Shown: positions 33,144 through 41,783 of the stretch, one piece after another
Position numbering within the stretch: position 1 is the first letter of the stretch
Layout of the letters: each line of letters starts with the position of its first letter
Assembly (NCBI RefSeq): GCF_021277265.1
Contig: NZ_JAJSOH010000015.1
Coordinates: forward strand, 124,001 to 188,000
DNA length: 64,000 nucleotides
Source of the DNA: Kineosporia rhizophila
Lineage (GTDB): Bacteria; Actinomycetota; Actinomycetes; Actinomycetales; Kineosporiaceae
Reading direction: 5' to 3'
Program-made: the position numbers and the translations under genes
The notes under the pieces: generated by a model
What the model was told of the DNA's origin: nothing
Databases searched by the model: none
The model's input: only the letters and a program-made list of their open reading frames with translations

Positions 33144-33614
33144 TCAGGCGGCCGGCTTGACCACGATCCCGTCCTCGTCGCTGAACAGCAGGTCGCCGGG
33201 ACGGAAGGTGACGGTGCCGAAGATGACGTCGACGTCCCGCTCGCCGGCGCCGGTCTTGCCGCTCTTGCGGGGGTTGGAGCCGAGCGCCTTGATGCCGATG
33301 CCGACTCCCCGCAGGATCGCCACGTCGCGTACGCACCCGTGGACGACCACGCCGGCCCAGCCGTTGGACTCCGCGATCCGGGCGATCATGTCGCCCATCA
33401 GGGCGCAGGCCCGGGAGCCCTGACCGTCCACCACCAGCACCCGGCCCTGCCCCGGCTCGGAGAGCACCGACCGCAGCAGCGCGTTGTCCTCGTGGCAACT
33501 CAGGGTGGCGATCGGGCCGCTGAAGCTGGTGTGGGCGCCGTACTGCAGGAACGGGGTCTCACAGGACTGCAGGAGCTCGCCGTGCTCGTCCCACAGGTCG
33601 GCGGTGGCCGTCAT
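33144..33614 (-). CDS. RraA-family protein (HMG aldolase / oxaloacetate decarboxylase-like)
   Basis: 156 residues with the RraA signature GDMIARIAESNGWAGVVVHG followed by CVRD. The motif GD-x20-R-D is the metal-dependent aldolase site of 4-hydroxy-4-methyl-2-oxoglutarate aldolases, which often also decarboxylate oxaloacetate; other members bind RNase E. The motif suggests the enzyme role here. It overlaps the GntR gene by 4 bases and is transcribed with it, away from aconitase, so the three may form one TCA-cycle or dicarboxylate regulon. That link is inferred. Confidence 0.88.
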   Translation of the reverse strand: MTATADLWDEHGELLQSCETPFLQYGAHTSFSGPIATLSCHEDNALLRSVLSEPGQGRVLVVDGQGSRACALMGDMIARIAESNGWAGVVVHGCVRDVAILRGVGIGIKALGSNPRKSGKTGAGERDVDVIFGTVTFRPGDLLFSDEDGIVVKPAA

Positions 33615-34312
33615 CTCCGGTCTCCCTCTTCGTGGTCGATGGGGTCAGGGCCGCTCAGCTGCCGGGCGGCCTGGGCGCCGAGGCTGGTGTCGATGTGCTG
33701 GTGCATCACCTCGGCCGCGCCTTCGCGGTCACCGGCGATGACGCAGTCGAGAAGCGCCCGGTGCTCGGCCGCCTTGGCCTCCTGGGCCGCCCGCCCCCGG
33801 CCGGGTTGCAGGGCCATCCGCCGGAAACGGTCGGCCTTGGTCCACAGACCTTCCAGGGTGCTGATCAGTATTTCGTTGTGCGAGGCGAAATAGATCGCTG
33901 CGTGGAAGCGACGGTGCCGGGCGAGCTGGCCCTGGCTCGGGTCGGCCGGCAGGGGTTCCAGATCTTCGTAGGCGGCCCGCATCACCGCGATGTCGGAGCG
34001 GGTGCGCCGCTCGGCCGCCAGTGATGCGGCCAGCGGGTCCAGACTGCGGCGGATCTCCAGCAGATCACGCGCCTCCTCGGCGGACAAGGGGGTGACCCGG
34101 CCGTCGCGGTGGGCGCCCAGCTCGACCAGGCCCTCGCCCCGCAGACGGCGTAGCGCCTCCCGCAACGGAGTGGTGCTCAGACCGATCTGCGCGGCCAGAG
34201 AGGCCTGGTTCAGGATCTGGCCCGGCTCCAGCCGCCCGTCGAGAATCATCTCGCGGACCCGGTCGTAGGCGAAGTCGCTCTTGGTGCCGGACGGCCGTCC
34301 GAGCTCGGTCAT
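33611..34312 (-). CDS. GntR-family regulator, FadR subfamily
   Basis: 233 residues. The N-terminal winged helix shows AYDRVREMILDGRLEPGQILN and LSTTPLREALRRLRGEGLVEL; the C-terminal FCD ligand domain (about 80-220) contains RRFHAAIYFASHNEIL and the metal-ligand-like His in AEHRALLDCVIAGD. FCD domains usually bind small carboxylates. It is upstream of and coupled to the RraA-like gene and divergent from aconitase across a 168-base gap holding an operator-like repeat at 34431. Confidence 0.9.
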   Translation of the reverse strand: MTELGRPSGTKSDFAYDRVREMILDGRLEPGQILNQASLAAQIGLSTTPLREALRRLRGEGLVELGAHRDGRVTPLSAEEARDLLEIRRSLDPLAASLAAERRTRSDIAVMRAAYEDLEPLPADPSQGQLARHRRFHAAIYFASHNEILISTLEGLWTKADRFRRMALQPGRGRAAQEAKAAEHRALLDCVIAGDREGAAEVMHQHIDTSLGAQAARQLSGPDPIDHEEGDRR

Positions 34313-34430
34313 GATCGCCTCACGATCGCCAGGATATAACGAGAGCGGACCGCTGGGCAGGCAGAAATCTGTTCCGATGAAACGGGATTTGGGTCCGCGC
34401 TCCTGTGTCAGAAGGGTCAGAAGCTTGCAG

Positions 34431-34445
34431 GTTATAATCTATGAC
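34431..34445. promoter_or_regulatory. GntR-type operator over a TATAAT element
   Basis: GTTATAATCTATGAC reads as GTyATA-nnn-TATrAC, an inverted repeat with one mismatch per arm. It covers a perfect TATAAT (34433-34438) that could be the -10 of aconitase; no good -35 was found. FadR-type GntR proteins favour GTn-nAC palindromes of this size, so autoregulation and aconitase control are plausible. Confidence 0.5.
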
Positions 34446-34480
34446 GCCGTCCTCTCCGACTTATGGAAAGAGGCCTGGGT

Positions 34481-37120
34481 ATGGCGCGCGGCATCAGCGG
34501 CAAAGACGCCTTCGACACCCGGCGCGAGCTCGTCGGCGCCGGGCGGAGCTGGTCGATCCACGACCTGACCCGGCTGGACAGCGAGCACCTGCCCTACAGC
34601 CTGAAGATCCTGCTGGAGAGCCTGCTGCGGCACCAGCCGGCCGGACAGGCGGTCGGACAGGTGGAGGCGTTGCTGGGGTGGCGGGCACATACCGAGCCGG
34701 CCGGGGCGGTGGACCTGTACCCGGGGCGGTTGTTCCTGCACGACACCAACGGCGTGCCCACCCTGGTCGACCTGGCCGGGATGCGCGACGCGGTGGCCGA
34801 TCTCGGGCTCGACCCGGCGCTGGTCAACCCGATGATCCCGGCCCAGCTGGTGGCCGACCACTCGGTGATCGCCGAGGCGTTCGCCCGGCCCGGCGCGCGG
34901 CAGCTGAACGTGCAGATCGAGTACCGGCGCAACCGCGAGCGTTACCGGTTCCTGAAGTGGGGGCAGGCCGCGCTGCCGGACTTCGTGGTGGTGCCGCCCG
35001 GCACCGGGATCATGCACCAGGTCAACATCGAGTACCTGGCGCAGGTCGTGGTGGATGCGGGGGAGTGGGCCTACCCGGACGTGTGCCTGGGCACCGACTC
35101 GCACACCACCATGGTCAACGGCCTGGGGGTGCTGGGCTGGGGCATCGGCGGGATCGAGGGCGAGGCGGTGCTGCTGGGCCAGCCGTTGTCGCTGCCCCTG
35201 CCGCCGGTGGTCGGTTTCCGGCTGGAAGGTGAACTGCCGCCGGGCAGTACGAGCACCGACCTGGTGCTCACGGTCACCCAGATGCTGCGCCGGCACGGGG
35301 TGGTGGGCAAGTTCGTCGAGTTCGTCGGGCCGGGGGTGAGCGGCCTGACCGTGGCCGACCGGGCCACCATCGCGAACATGGGTCCCGAATACGGCTCCAC
35401 GGCAGCCATGTTCGCCATCGACGACGAAACCCTGCGCTACCTGCGGATGACCGGCCGCAGCGCCGCGCACGTGGACCTGGTGGAGCGCTACGCCAAGGAG
35501 CAGGGGCTGTGGTTCGAGCCCGGCTCGCCCGTGCGCTACAGCGAGGACATCACCCTCGACCTGTCCACCGTGGAGGCGTCACTGGCCGGCCCACGCCGGC
35601 CGCAGGACAGGGTGGCGCTGAGTTCTTCCCAGAAGGCGTTCGCCACCGAGGTGGGCGATGAGCGCCACCGCAGCACGATCGTCCTCGATCAGAAAGAACA
35701 CGAAATTGAGGACGGGGCGGTCGCCATCGCGGCGATCACGTCGTGCACGAACACCTCGAACCCCTCGGTGATGGTCGCCGCCGGCCTCCTGGCCCGCAAT
35801 GCGGTTCGGCGCGGGCTGACTTCCAAACCCTGGGTCAAGACCACGCTTTCGCCGGGTTCCCGGGTGGTCATGGACTACTACGCCGCCGCCGGGCTCACCG
35901 GGGACCTGGAGCAACTGGGCTTCCACCTGACCGGGTTCGGCTGCATGACCTGCATCGGCGCCTCCGGGCCGCTGATCCCCGAGGTGTCGGGAGCCGCGCA
36001 CGAGGGTGTCCGGGTGGTGTCGGTGCTCTCCGGCAATCGCAACTTCGAGGGCCGGATCAACCCCGACGTGCCCCTGAACTACCTGGCCTCACCGCCGCTG
36101 GTGGTGGCCTACGCCCTGGCCGGCACGATGGACCGCGACCTGACCGCCGAACCGCTCGGCACCGGCACCGACGGCGAACCCGTCTATCTGCGCGACATCT
36201 GGCCCACCGAGGCCGAGGTGCAGCAGGTCATCGGCGCCAGCATCGACGCCGACATGTTCACCGGCGCCTACGCGAGCGTCTTCGACGGCGGCGCCGAGTG
36301 GCAGGCGCTGCCCGCGCAGGCCTCGACCACCTTCGACTGGGACCCGGACTCCAGCTACGTGCGCCGCCCGCCCCACCTCGACGGTTTCACCGAACAGCCC
36401 CGGCCGGTCGGTGACATCCACGGCGCCCGGGTCCTGGTGAAGCTCGGCGACTCGGTCACCACCGACCACATCTCCCCGGCCGGTGCGATCCCCACCTCCA
36501 CCGTGGCCGGGCGCTACCTGGCCGGGCTCGGCCACCAGCCGTCCGAGTTCAACACCTACGCCTCCCGTCGCGGCAACCACGAGGTGATGGTGCGGGGCAC
36601 CTTCGCCAACGTCCGGCTGCGCAACGAGCTGGTCGCCCCCACCGTGGGCGGGGTGACCAGGTGCTTCGCCCGCGACGGTGAGGTGCTGCCGGTCTACGAG
36701 GCCGCCCGGGCCTACCAGCAGGACGCCACCCCGCTGGTGGTGCTGGCCGGAAAGGAGTACGGCAGCGGCAGTTCCCGTGACTGGGCCGCCAAAGGCCCGG
36801 CGCTGCTGGGGGTGCGGGCCGTGCTGGCCCAGTCGTTCGAGCGCATCCACCGCTCGAACCTGATCGGGATGGGCATTCTGCCCCTGGAGTTCCGGCCCGG
36901 GCAGAACGCCCAGACGCTCGGTCTGAGCGGCGAGGAGGAGTTCGACGTGCTCGGCCTGGAACCGCTGGGCCGGGGGGTGCGACCGGAACACGTCACCGTG
37001 CGGGCCGGTTCGCACACCTTCGAGATGATTGTGCGCCTCGACACCCCCCGCGAGGTCGACTACTACCGGCACGGCGGGATCATGCCCTACGTGCTCCGCT
37101 CGATGCTGGCCCGGCAATGA
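34481..37120 (+). CDS. acnA: Aconitate hydratase A
   Basis: 879 residues interconverting citrate and isocitrate in the TCA cycle. The three iron-sulfur ligand cysteines are visible in TSCTNTSNPSVM and GCMTCIGASG. DSHTTMVNGLGVLGWG and the C-terminal swivel-domain motif GSGSSRDWAAKGP are intact. I use ATG 34481 because AAGAGG lies 9 bases upstream; an in-frame ATG at 34463 has no ribosome site. It stands alone, divergent from the GntR/RraA pair. IRP/AcnA-class proteins can also bind RNA when the cluster is lost; nothing here tests that. Confidence 0.96.
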   Translation: MARGISGKDAFDTRRELVGAGRSWSIHDLTRLDSEHLPYSLKILLESLLRHQPAGQAVGQVEALLGWRAHTEPAGAVDLYPGRLFLHDTNGVPTLVDLAGMRDAVADLGLDPALVNPMIPAQLVADHSVIAEAFARPGARQLNVQIEYRRNRERYRFLKWGQAALPDFVVVPPGTGIMHQVNIEYLAQVVVDAGEWAYPDVCLGTDSHTTMVNGLGVLGWGIGGIEGEAVLLGQPLSLPLPPVVGFRLEGELPPGSTSTDLVLTVTQMLRRHGVVGKFVEFVGPGVSGLTVADRATIANMGPEYGSTAAMFAIDDETLRYLRMTGRSAAHVDLVERYAKEQGLWFEPGSPVRYSEDITLDLSTVEASLAGPRRPQDRVALSSSQKAFATEVGDERHRSTIVLDQKEHEIEDGAVAIAAITSCTNTSNPSVMVAAGLLARNAVRRGLTSKPWVKTTLSPGSRVVMDYYAAAGLTGDLEQLGFHLTGFGCMTCIGASGPLIPEVSGAAHEGVRVVSVLSGNRNFEGRINPDVPLNYLASPPLVVAYALAGTMDRDLTAEPLGTGTDGEPVYLRDIWPTEAEVQQVIGASIDADMFTGAYASVFDGGAEWQALPAQASTTFDWDPDSSYVRRPPHLDGFTEQPRPVGDIHGARVLVKLGDSVTTDHISPAGAIPTSTVAGRYLAGLGHQPSEFNTYASRRGNHEVMVRGTFANVRLRNELVAPTVGGVTRCFARDGEVLPVYEAARAYQQDATPLVVLAGKEYGSGSSRDWAAKGPALLGVRAVLAQSFERIHRSNLIGMGILPLEFRPGQNAQTLGLSGEEEFDVLGLEPLGRGVRPEHVTVRAGSHTFEMIVRLDTPREVDYYRHGGIMPYVLRSMLARQ

Positions 37121-37127
37121 TGGGGGC

Positions 37128-38588
37128 ATGGCAACGCAACACCAGGCCTGGATCACGCCCCGGGCCGACGAGCCCCTGCGGAGGCTGAGCCGCTTCGACG
37201 GCACCACCTTCCACCCGGTCGAGCCGGGCAGCGTCAAGGCCGGCTTCGTCCACGTGTTCGTGCACGGCTGGCAGCCCGGCTTCTGGCTGCAGGAACGCTT
37301 CCACGCCGTGGGTGACCTGGTCAGCGCCCTGCCCGCCTGGGACCCGCGGCTGATCGACCCGACCGGGCGCACGCTCAGCTCGTACTACCTGCAGTTGCTG
37401 GAGGCCCTGGCCGGCCTGGGGCCCGAGCACTGCGTGCTGCACTACTCGTGGCTGGACGAGTCGGCCACCGACGCCGAACTGTTCCTGGCCTACCGTTCGC
37501 GTCAGGCCACCCAGATCAACGGCCGCCGGCTCGCCCTGGCCCTGCAGCAGGCCCTGCATCAGACGGGGAGCGAGCCGGACGCCCGGATCCAGCTGATCGG
37601 GCACAGCCACGGCAGCGCCGTCGCCGTGCACGCCGCCGCGGCCCTGGAGAAGGGGCCCGAACAGGTGACGTTGCTCGACGCCCCGGAGAACCGGCTGTCC
37701 CGGCTGAGCGGGGCGGCCAACCTGATGGACGTGGTGCTGCCGCGCCTCACGCCGGGGCGTACCGAGGGGCGGACGTTCGTCGACTCGTACTCGTCCGTCT
37801 TCGGCAGCCCCTACCACCGCATGCCCGGCCTGTCCGGGGTGGTCGACGTCATGCTCACCCCCGGCAACGCCCCCAGCCACCACGTGGTGCGCGCGGTCAA
37901 CGCCGCCCACCTGTACGCGGTGGACTGGTACGCCCGCTCGGTGCGCGAGGCCACCCGCGGCGTGGGTTACGGCTGGTCACCGCTGGCCGGCGCCGCCGTG
38001 GCCCGCCTGCACCCGGCCTACCGCTCGCTGTGGCCCCTGCGTCCCCTGGAACTGACCCGCATGCCCGAGGTGGCCTGGAAGCCCTGGGAGCGGCGGATCG
38101 AGGCCCGGGCCGTCCGGCGGGGTCGGATCACCGGGGCCGAGCTGCAGCTGGATCCGGCCCGGCCGACCGCTGCCATGATCCTCAGCAGTCTGCCCGGCGA
38201 CGGGCTGATCGAGTTCGACGTGGAGGTGGAGGGCGGCGACGGCAGCGAGCAGGTGCAGCTCGACCTGGACGCGATCACCGTCTACGTGGCCCAGGCCCGC
38301 TACCCGGTTCCGCCGTCCGGGCGGTACGTGATGCTGGCCGACGGCCGCCCGGGCGACCATCTGCTCACCGCCCGGCTGGTGGTGGGCGACCCCGACTCGC
38401 AGGTGAAGGTCAGGGTCACGAACGTCACCATCGTCTCCTGGCCCGCGGCCGCCCCCGGCTTCACCTTCCGCCGCCTGGCCTGGACCACGTTCACCTCCGG
38501 CGCGCTCAGCGGCAGCGTGGCGACGGTGCTGGTGGGCGCCGGTCTGGCCGGGCTCCGGCGGCGGCTGCGGGGGCGCAGCCAGGGGTGA
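37128..38588 (+). CDS. Alpha/beta hydrolase with C-terminal membrane anchor
   Basis: 486 residues. The N-terminal half has a lipase-like fold: HVFVHGWQPGFWL (oxyanion loop) and nucleophile elbow GHSHGSAVAVHA. A beta-rich segment follows (LIEFDVEVEGGDGSEQVQL region), then a hydrophobic helix near the C-terminus (SGALSGSVATVLVGAGLAGL) and a basic tail, so the protein is probably tail-anchored with its enzyme domain on one side. Substrate unknown. It begins 7 bases after aconitase and may be cotranscribed with it. Confidence 0.8.
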   Translation: MATQHQAWITPRADEPLRRLSRFDGTTFHPVEPGSVKAGFVHVFVHGWQPGFWLQERFHAVGDLVSALPAWDPRLIDPTGRTLSSYYLQLLEALAGLGPEHCVLHYSWLDESATDAELFLAYRSRQATQINGRRLALALQQALHQTGSEPDARIQLIGHSHGSAVAVHAAAALEKGPEQVTLLDAPENRLSRLSGAANLMDVVLPRLTPGRTEGRTFVDSYSSVFGSPYHRMPGLSGVVDVMLTPGNAPSHHVVRAVNAAHLYAVDWYARSVREATRGVGYGWSPLAGAAVARLHPAYRSLWPLRPLELTRMPEVAWKPWERRIEARAVRRGRITGAELQLDPARPTAAMILSSLPGDGLIEFDVEVEGGDGSEQVQLDLDAITVYVAQARYPVPPSGRYVMLADGRPGDHLLTARLVVGDPDSQVKVRVTNVTIVSWPAAAPGFTFRRLAWTTFTSGALSGSVATVLVGAGLAGLRRRLRGRSQG

Positions 38589-38665
38589 CGGCCGACCCGC
38601 GTTGCCAAGACCATGATCATGGTGCTGAAGTTCAGCCGACAGACAGACCAGGACGGGACAGAAAC

Positions 38666-40300
38666 ATGACTTCGGGTACCTCGGCCACCGGCGACACGGC
38701 GGCGGCACGGCAGGCCATCGACGAGGGGCGCACCGCGCTGGGTATCGAGCTGGGCTCGACGCGGATCAAGGCCACGCTGATCGACGAGTCCGGCCGGGCC
38801 CTGGCCTCCGGCTCCTCGACCTGGGAGAACCAGTTCGTCGAGGGGCTGTGGACGTACTCGCTGGAGGCCGTGCACGCCGGCCTGCGCGAGGCCTACGCCG
38901 ACCTGACGGCCGAGGTCGCCCGGGCCTACGGAGTGACCCCGAGCACCTACGGCTCGCTCGGCGTCTCGGCGATGATGCACGGCTACCTCGCCTTCGACGC
39001 CGACGGTGAGCTGCTGGTGCCGTTCCGGACCTGGCGCAACACCAACACCGGGCCCGCGGCCGAGACGCTCTCGCAGTCGTTCGGGGTCAACATCCCGCTG
39101 CGCTGGTCGGTGGCGCACTACTTCCAGGCCCTGCTCGACAGCGAGGCCCACGTGGCCCGGGTGAGCTCGCTCACCACCCTGGCCGGCTACGTGCACAAGC
39201 TGCTCTCCGGCCAGAACGTGCTGGGCGTCGGCGACGCCTCCGGCATGTTCCCGATCGACGCCGCCACCGGTGGCTACGACGCCACGCTGCTGCAGCGCTT
39301 CGACGAGCTGGCCTCGGCGAAGGGCGCCCCGACCGGCCTGCTCGAACTGCTGCCGCCCGTGCTCCCGGCCGGGGCCGAGGCCGGCACCCTGACCGCCGAG
39401 GGCGCGGCCGTGCTCGACCCCAGCGGCACCCTGCAGCCGGGCGCCCCGCTGTGCCCGCCCGAGGGCGACGCCGGCACCGGCATGGTGGCCACCAACGCTG
39501 TGGCCAAGCGCACCGGCAACGTCAGTGCCGGCACCAGCATCTTCGCCATGGTGGTGCTGGAGCGCCCGCTGGCCAACATGCACCACGAGATCGACGTGGT
39601 CACCACCCCCGAGGGCCTGCCGGTGGCGATGGTGCACTGCAACAACGGCTCCAGCGAACTGGGCGCCTGGGGGGGCATCTTCGCCGAGTTCGCGGCCGCC
39701 CTGGGCGTCAAGGCCGAGTCCGACCAGATCTTCGGGGCGGTGCTCGGCAACGCGCTGGAGGCCGGTGACGGCGCCGACGGCCTGCTCGCCTACAACCTGC
39801 TCTCCGGCGAGCCGATCGCCGGAACCGACGAAGGACGTCCGTTGTTCGTGCGGACCCCCGGATCCCGGCTCACGCTGGCCGGTTTCGGGCGGGCGCAGCT
39901 GTACGGCGTGTTCGCCACGCTGAGCCTGGGCATGCGCATCCTGGCCTCCGAGGGCGTCGCGGTGGACACGATGTTCGCGCACGGCGGCCTGTTCCGCACC
40001 GGCGGTGTGGCCCAGCGGGTGCTCGCCGCCGCGGTCGGCTCCCCGGTGGCCGTGGGCGAGGGCGCCGGCGAGGGTGGCTCGTGGGGCATCGCCCTGCTGG
40101 CCGCCTACACCCGCGCGGTCAAGGACGGCTCGGCGGCCGGCCGTGACCTCGGAACCTGGCTGAACGAGACGGTTTTCGCCGCCACCGCGGTCGAGCCGGT
40201 GACGCCGTCGGAGCAGGACGTGGCCGACTACGCCGCCTACCTCGAGCGCTGGCAGGCCGGTCTGGCCGTGCAGCACGCGGCCATCAAGGCCATCAGCTGA
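38666..40300 (+). CDS. FGGY-family carbohydrate kinase
   Basis: 544 residues. The N-terminal ATPase/sugar segment is ALGIELGSTRIKATLID, and MMHGYLAFD plus RTWRNTNT form the sugar-binding part. The second domain has GNVSAGTSIFAMV and the phosphate-binding FAHGGLFRTGGVAQRVLAAA. It phosphorylates a pentose, hexulose or polyol. The pattern is nearest L-ribulokinase/xylulokinase-like members, but no sugar transporter or isomerase is next to it to settle the substrate. I use ATG 38666; the frame is open far upstream but that part overlaps the hydrolase. A strong hairpin follows at 40314. Confidence 0.88.
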   Translation: MTSGTSATGDTAAARQAIDEGRTALGIELGSTRIKATLIDESGRALASGSSTWENQFVEGLWTYSLEAVHAGLREAYADLTAEVARAYGVTPSTYGSLGVSAMMHGYLAFDADGELLVPFRTWRNTNTGPAAETLSQSFGVNIPLRWSVAHYFQALLDSEAHVARVSSLTTLAGYVHKLLSGQNVLGVGDASGMFPIDAATGGYDATLLQRFDELASAKGAPTGLLELLPPVLPAGAEAGTLTAEGAAVLDPSGTLQPGAPLCPPEGDAGTGMVATNAVAKRTGNVSAGTSIFAMVVLERPLANMHHEIDVVTTPEGLPVAMVHCNNGSSELGAWGGIFAEFAAALGVKAESDQIFGAVLGNALEAGDGADGLLAYNLLSGEPIAGTDEGRPLFVRTPGSRLTLAGFGRAQLYGVFATLSLGMRILASEGVAVDTMFAHGGLFRTGGVAQRVLAAAVGSPVAVGEGAGEGGSWGIALLAAYTRAVKDGSAAGRDLGTWLNETVFAATAVEPVTPSEQDVADYAAYLERWQAGLAVQHAAIKAIS

Positions 40301-40313
40301 CCTGATCCGCCGG

Positions 40314-40352
40314 CACTGAGGGAGGGCACCGTGACGGTGCCCTCCCTCAGTG
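40314..40352. terminator. 18-bp perfect-stem bidirectional terminator
   Basis: An 18-bp perfect stem (40314-40331 with 40335-40352) with a TGA loop lies between the convergent kinase and LprI-like genes. The right arm contains the last codons and stop of the LprI-like gene (stop at 40347-40349), so the hairpin doubles as coding sequence. Confidence 0.88.
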
Positions 40353-40802
40353 CTGCAACTTGTTCAGCCGCTTCTTGCTCAGCTGAAGCATCTTCTGCGC
40401 CGACCGGATCGAGTCGATGCTCCCGCCCTGGCGCACCTCCCGGGCCTCGGCCGCGCGCTTCTTCAGCCACTGCGCGTCGTTCTTCAGGTAGGCCCGCCGC
40501 TGCTGGTCGGAGCCGGCCTCGGAAAAGCGTTCCTTCTGCAGGGCATTGATCTTCTTGTCGGTGCTGACGACCTTCTTCAGGAAGCAGTTCGTCATCTCGA
40601 GGGTGTTGCCCTCGGGGTCGCACGCGCCGACCGGCGTGGTGAACGGCTCCTGAATCGGCTTGTATTCCAGCGTCCCAGCGGTCGAGACCTGGTTCTGCGC
40701 GCTCGCGCCGCCGGCCGTGGCCAGGGCGGTGCCGACGATCGCGGTGGTGGCGACGGCGGCGCCGGCCAGGGTCGTGACGCTGCGGTTGAAGGACGTGCGC
40801 AT
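40347..40802 (-). CDS. Secreted LprI/DUF1311-like protein
   Basis: 151 residues with a clear signal peptide (MRTSFNRSVTTLAGAAVATT, cleavage expected near GGASAQNQ). The mature part has two cysteines in the DUF1311/LprI pattern (GACDPEGNTLEMTNC, then a helical stretch TDKKINALQKERF). LprI of M. tuberculosis inhibits lysozyme; most family members are uncharacterised. The C-terminus is very basic and helical (KKRLNKLQH). The ATG is preceded by GAGGAGAG. It is a single gene ended by the hairpin at 40314. Confidence 0.7.
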   Translation of the reverse strand: MRTSFNRSVTTLAGAAVATTAIVGTALATAGGASAQNQVSTAGTLEYKPIQEPFTTPVGACDPEGNTLEMTNCFLKKVVSTDKKINALQKERFSEAGSDQQRRAYLKNDAQWLKKRAAEAREVRQGGSIDSIRSAQKMLQLSKKRLNKLQH

Positions 40803-40870
40803 CAGTCTCTCCTCGAACGGGATGTGGTTCTTCGGAACACCTACTGAGATGCACCCCGGCCCGGAAAAGT

Positions 40871-41251
40871 TCAGAGTCGGCGCGGTCGTAGGTGTTCCTC
40901 GGCCCAGCGGGTGAGCTCGGTGAGGGCCGGGCGGATCGCCGCGCCGTGCTCGGTGAGCTCGTAACGCACCCGGATCGGCCGGCCGTCGAGCACCGTGCGG
41001 GTGACCAGGCCCAGCTCGACCAGTTCGACCAGCCGCTCGTTCAGCACCCGGTCGCTGATCCCGGGAATGCCCCGCCGTAGCTCGCTGAAGAACACCGGGC
41101 CCTGCAGCAGGGTGCTCCACACCACGCCCGTCCAGCGCTTTCCCAGCAGGGTCATGACCTGCGACAGCGGCTCGCTCAGGGTCTCGCACACGCCGCCCTC
41201 GCCGGCCGGGCCGAACAGCTGCGCCCCCTCGTCACCCAGGTCGCTTGACAT
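40871..41251 (-). CDS. HxlR-family regulator
   Basis: 126 residues of one winged-helix domain: LLGKRWTGVVWSTLLQGPVFFSEL split with the recognition helix ISDRVLNERLVELVELGLV and wing YELTEHGAAI, the standard HxlR pattern. One cysteine (VCETL, near residue 22) lies before the first helix; some HxlR proteins sense oxidants or aldehydes through such a residue. It is divergent from the SnoaL-like gene at 41328 across tandem operator-like repeats. Confidence 0.88.
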   Translation of the reverse strand: MSSDLGDEGAQLFGPAGEGGVCETLSEPLSQVMTLLGKRWTGVVWSTLLQGPVFFSELRRGIPGISDRVLNERLVELVELGLVTRTVLDGRPIRVRYELTEHGAAIRPALTELTRWAEEHLRPRRL

Positions 41252-41265
41252 GCCTCGTCACCTCA

Positions 41266-41300
41266 ACTTACGTTTCACAAGTCACTTACAAAAAGTGAGT
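41266..41300. promoter_or_regulatory. Two tandem 17-bp inverted repeats between HxlR and SnoaL-like genes
   Basis: Site 1 (41266-41282) and site 2 (41284-41300) both begin ACTTAC and end in an inverted half-site. ACTTACAAAAAGTGAGT has one arm mismatch and ACTTACGTTTCACAAGT two. They are 18 bases apart, about two helical turns, as expected for two HxlR dimers on one DNA face. Likely operators for both divergent genes. Confidence 0.55.
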
Positions 41301-41327
41301 AGCAAACCTCTCTTCAAAGGATCCCAC

Positions 41328-41780
41328 ATGGACGTCGAGGCCCTGGAACGGCGCGTGCAGCAGCTGGAGGACCGGGAGGCGATCGTCGCGGCGGTGGTCG
41401 AGTACGCCCGGGCGATCGACCGGGCCGACTGGCAGGCCTACGGCGACCTGCACACCGACCCGGTCCACATCGACTTCTCCGAGGCCGGGCTGCCGCCGGC
41501 CGACTTCCCCCGCGAGCAGTTCGTCGGCTTCGCCGCCCAGAACCTCGAGACCTGGGACGCCCGCCAGCACCTGAGCACCAACCACCAGGTGCGGTTCGAC
41601 GGCGACGACCGGGCGGTCTGCGCGTCGTACCTGTACGCCCAGCACTACCGCAAGGGCGAGCCGGTCTATCTGATGCGCGGCTGGTACGACCACCACCTGG
41701 TGCGGGTCGAGGGCACCTGGCGGATCAGCCGCGTGGTCCAGCACATCAGCTGGCTCGAGGGAGCCCCCGAAACCCGATAG
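41328..41780 (+). CDS. SnoaL-like (NTF2 fold) protein
   Basis: 150 residues starting MDVEALERRVQQLEDREAIV. The order of a helical N-terminus, YARAIDRADWQAYGDLHTD, VQHISWLEG at the end and a central HLSTNHQVRF strand fits SnoaL_4-type proteins related to scytalone dehydratase and ring-hydroxylating dioxygenase beta chains. His and Asp residues are at family-typical pocket positions. It is divergent from HxlR and convergent with an SDR gene 3 bases away. Function unknown; an HxlR-controlled stress or detoxification role is a guess. Confidence 0.8.
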   Translation: MDVEALERRVQQLEDREAIVAAVVEYARAIDRADWQAYGDLHTDPVHIDFSEAGLPPADFPREQFVGFAAQNLETWDARQHLSTNHQVRFDGDDRAVCASYLYAQHYRKGEPVYLMRGWYDHHLVRVEGTWRISRVVQHISWLEGAPETR

Positions 41781-41783
41781 GGG

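Noticed and set aside
36089..40276. Minus-strand frames of 427 and 658 residues over aconitase and the FGGY kinase.
   Set aside because: They cover well-identified genes in the opposite direction and show no motifs.
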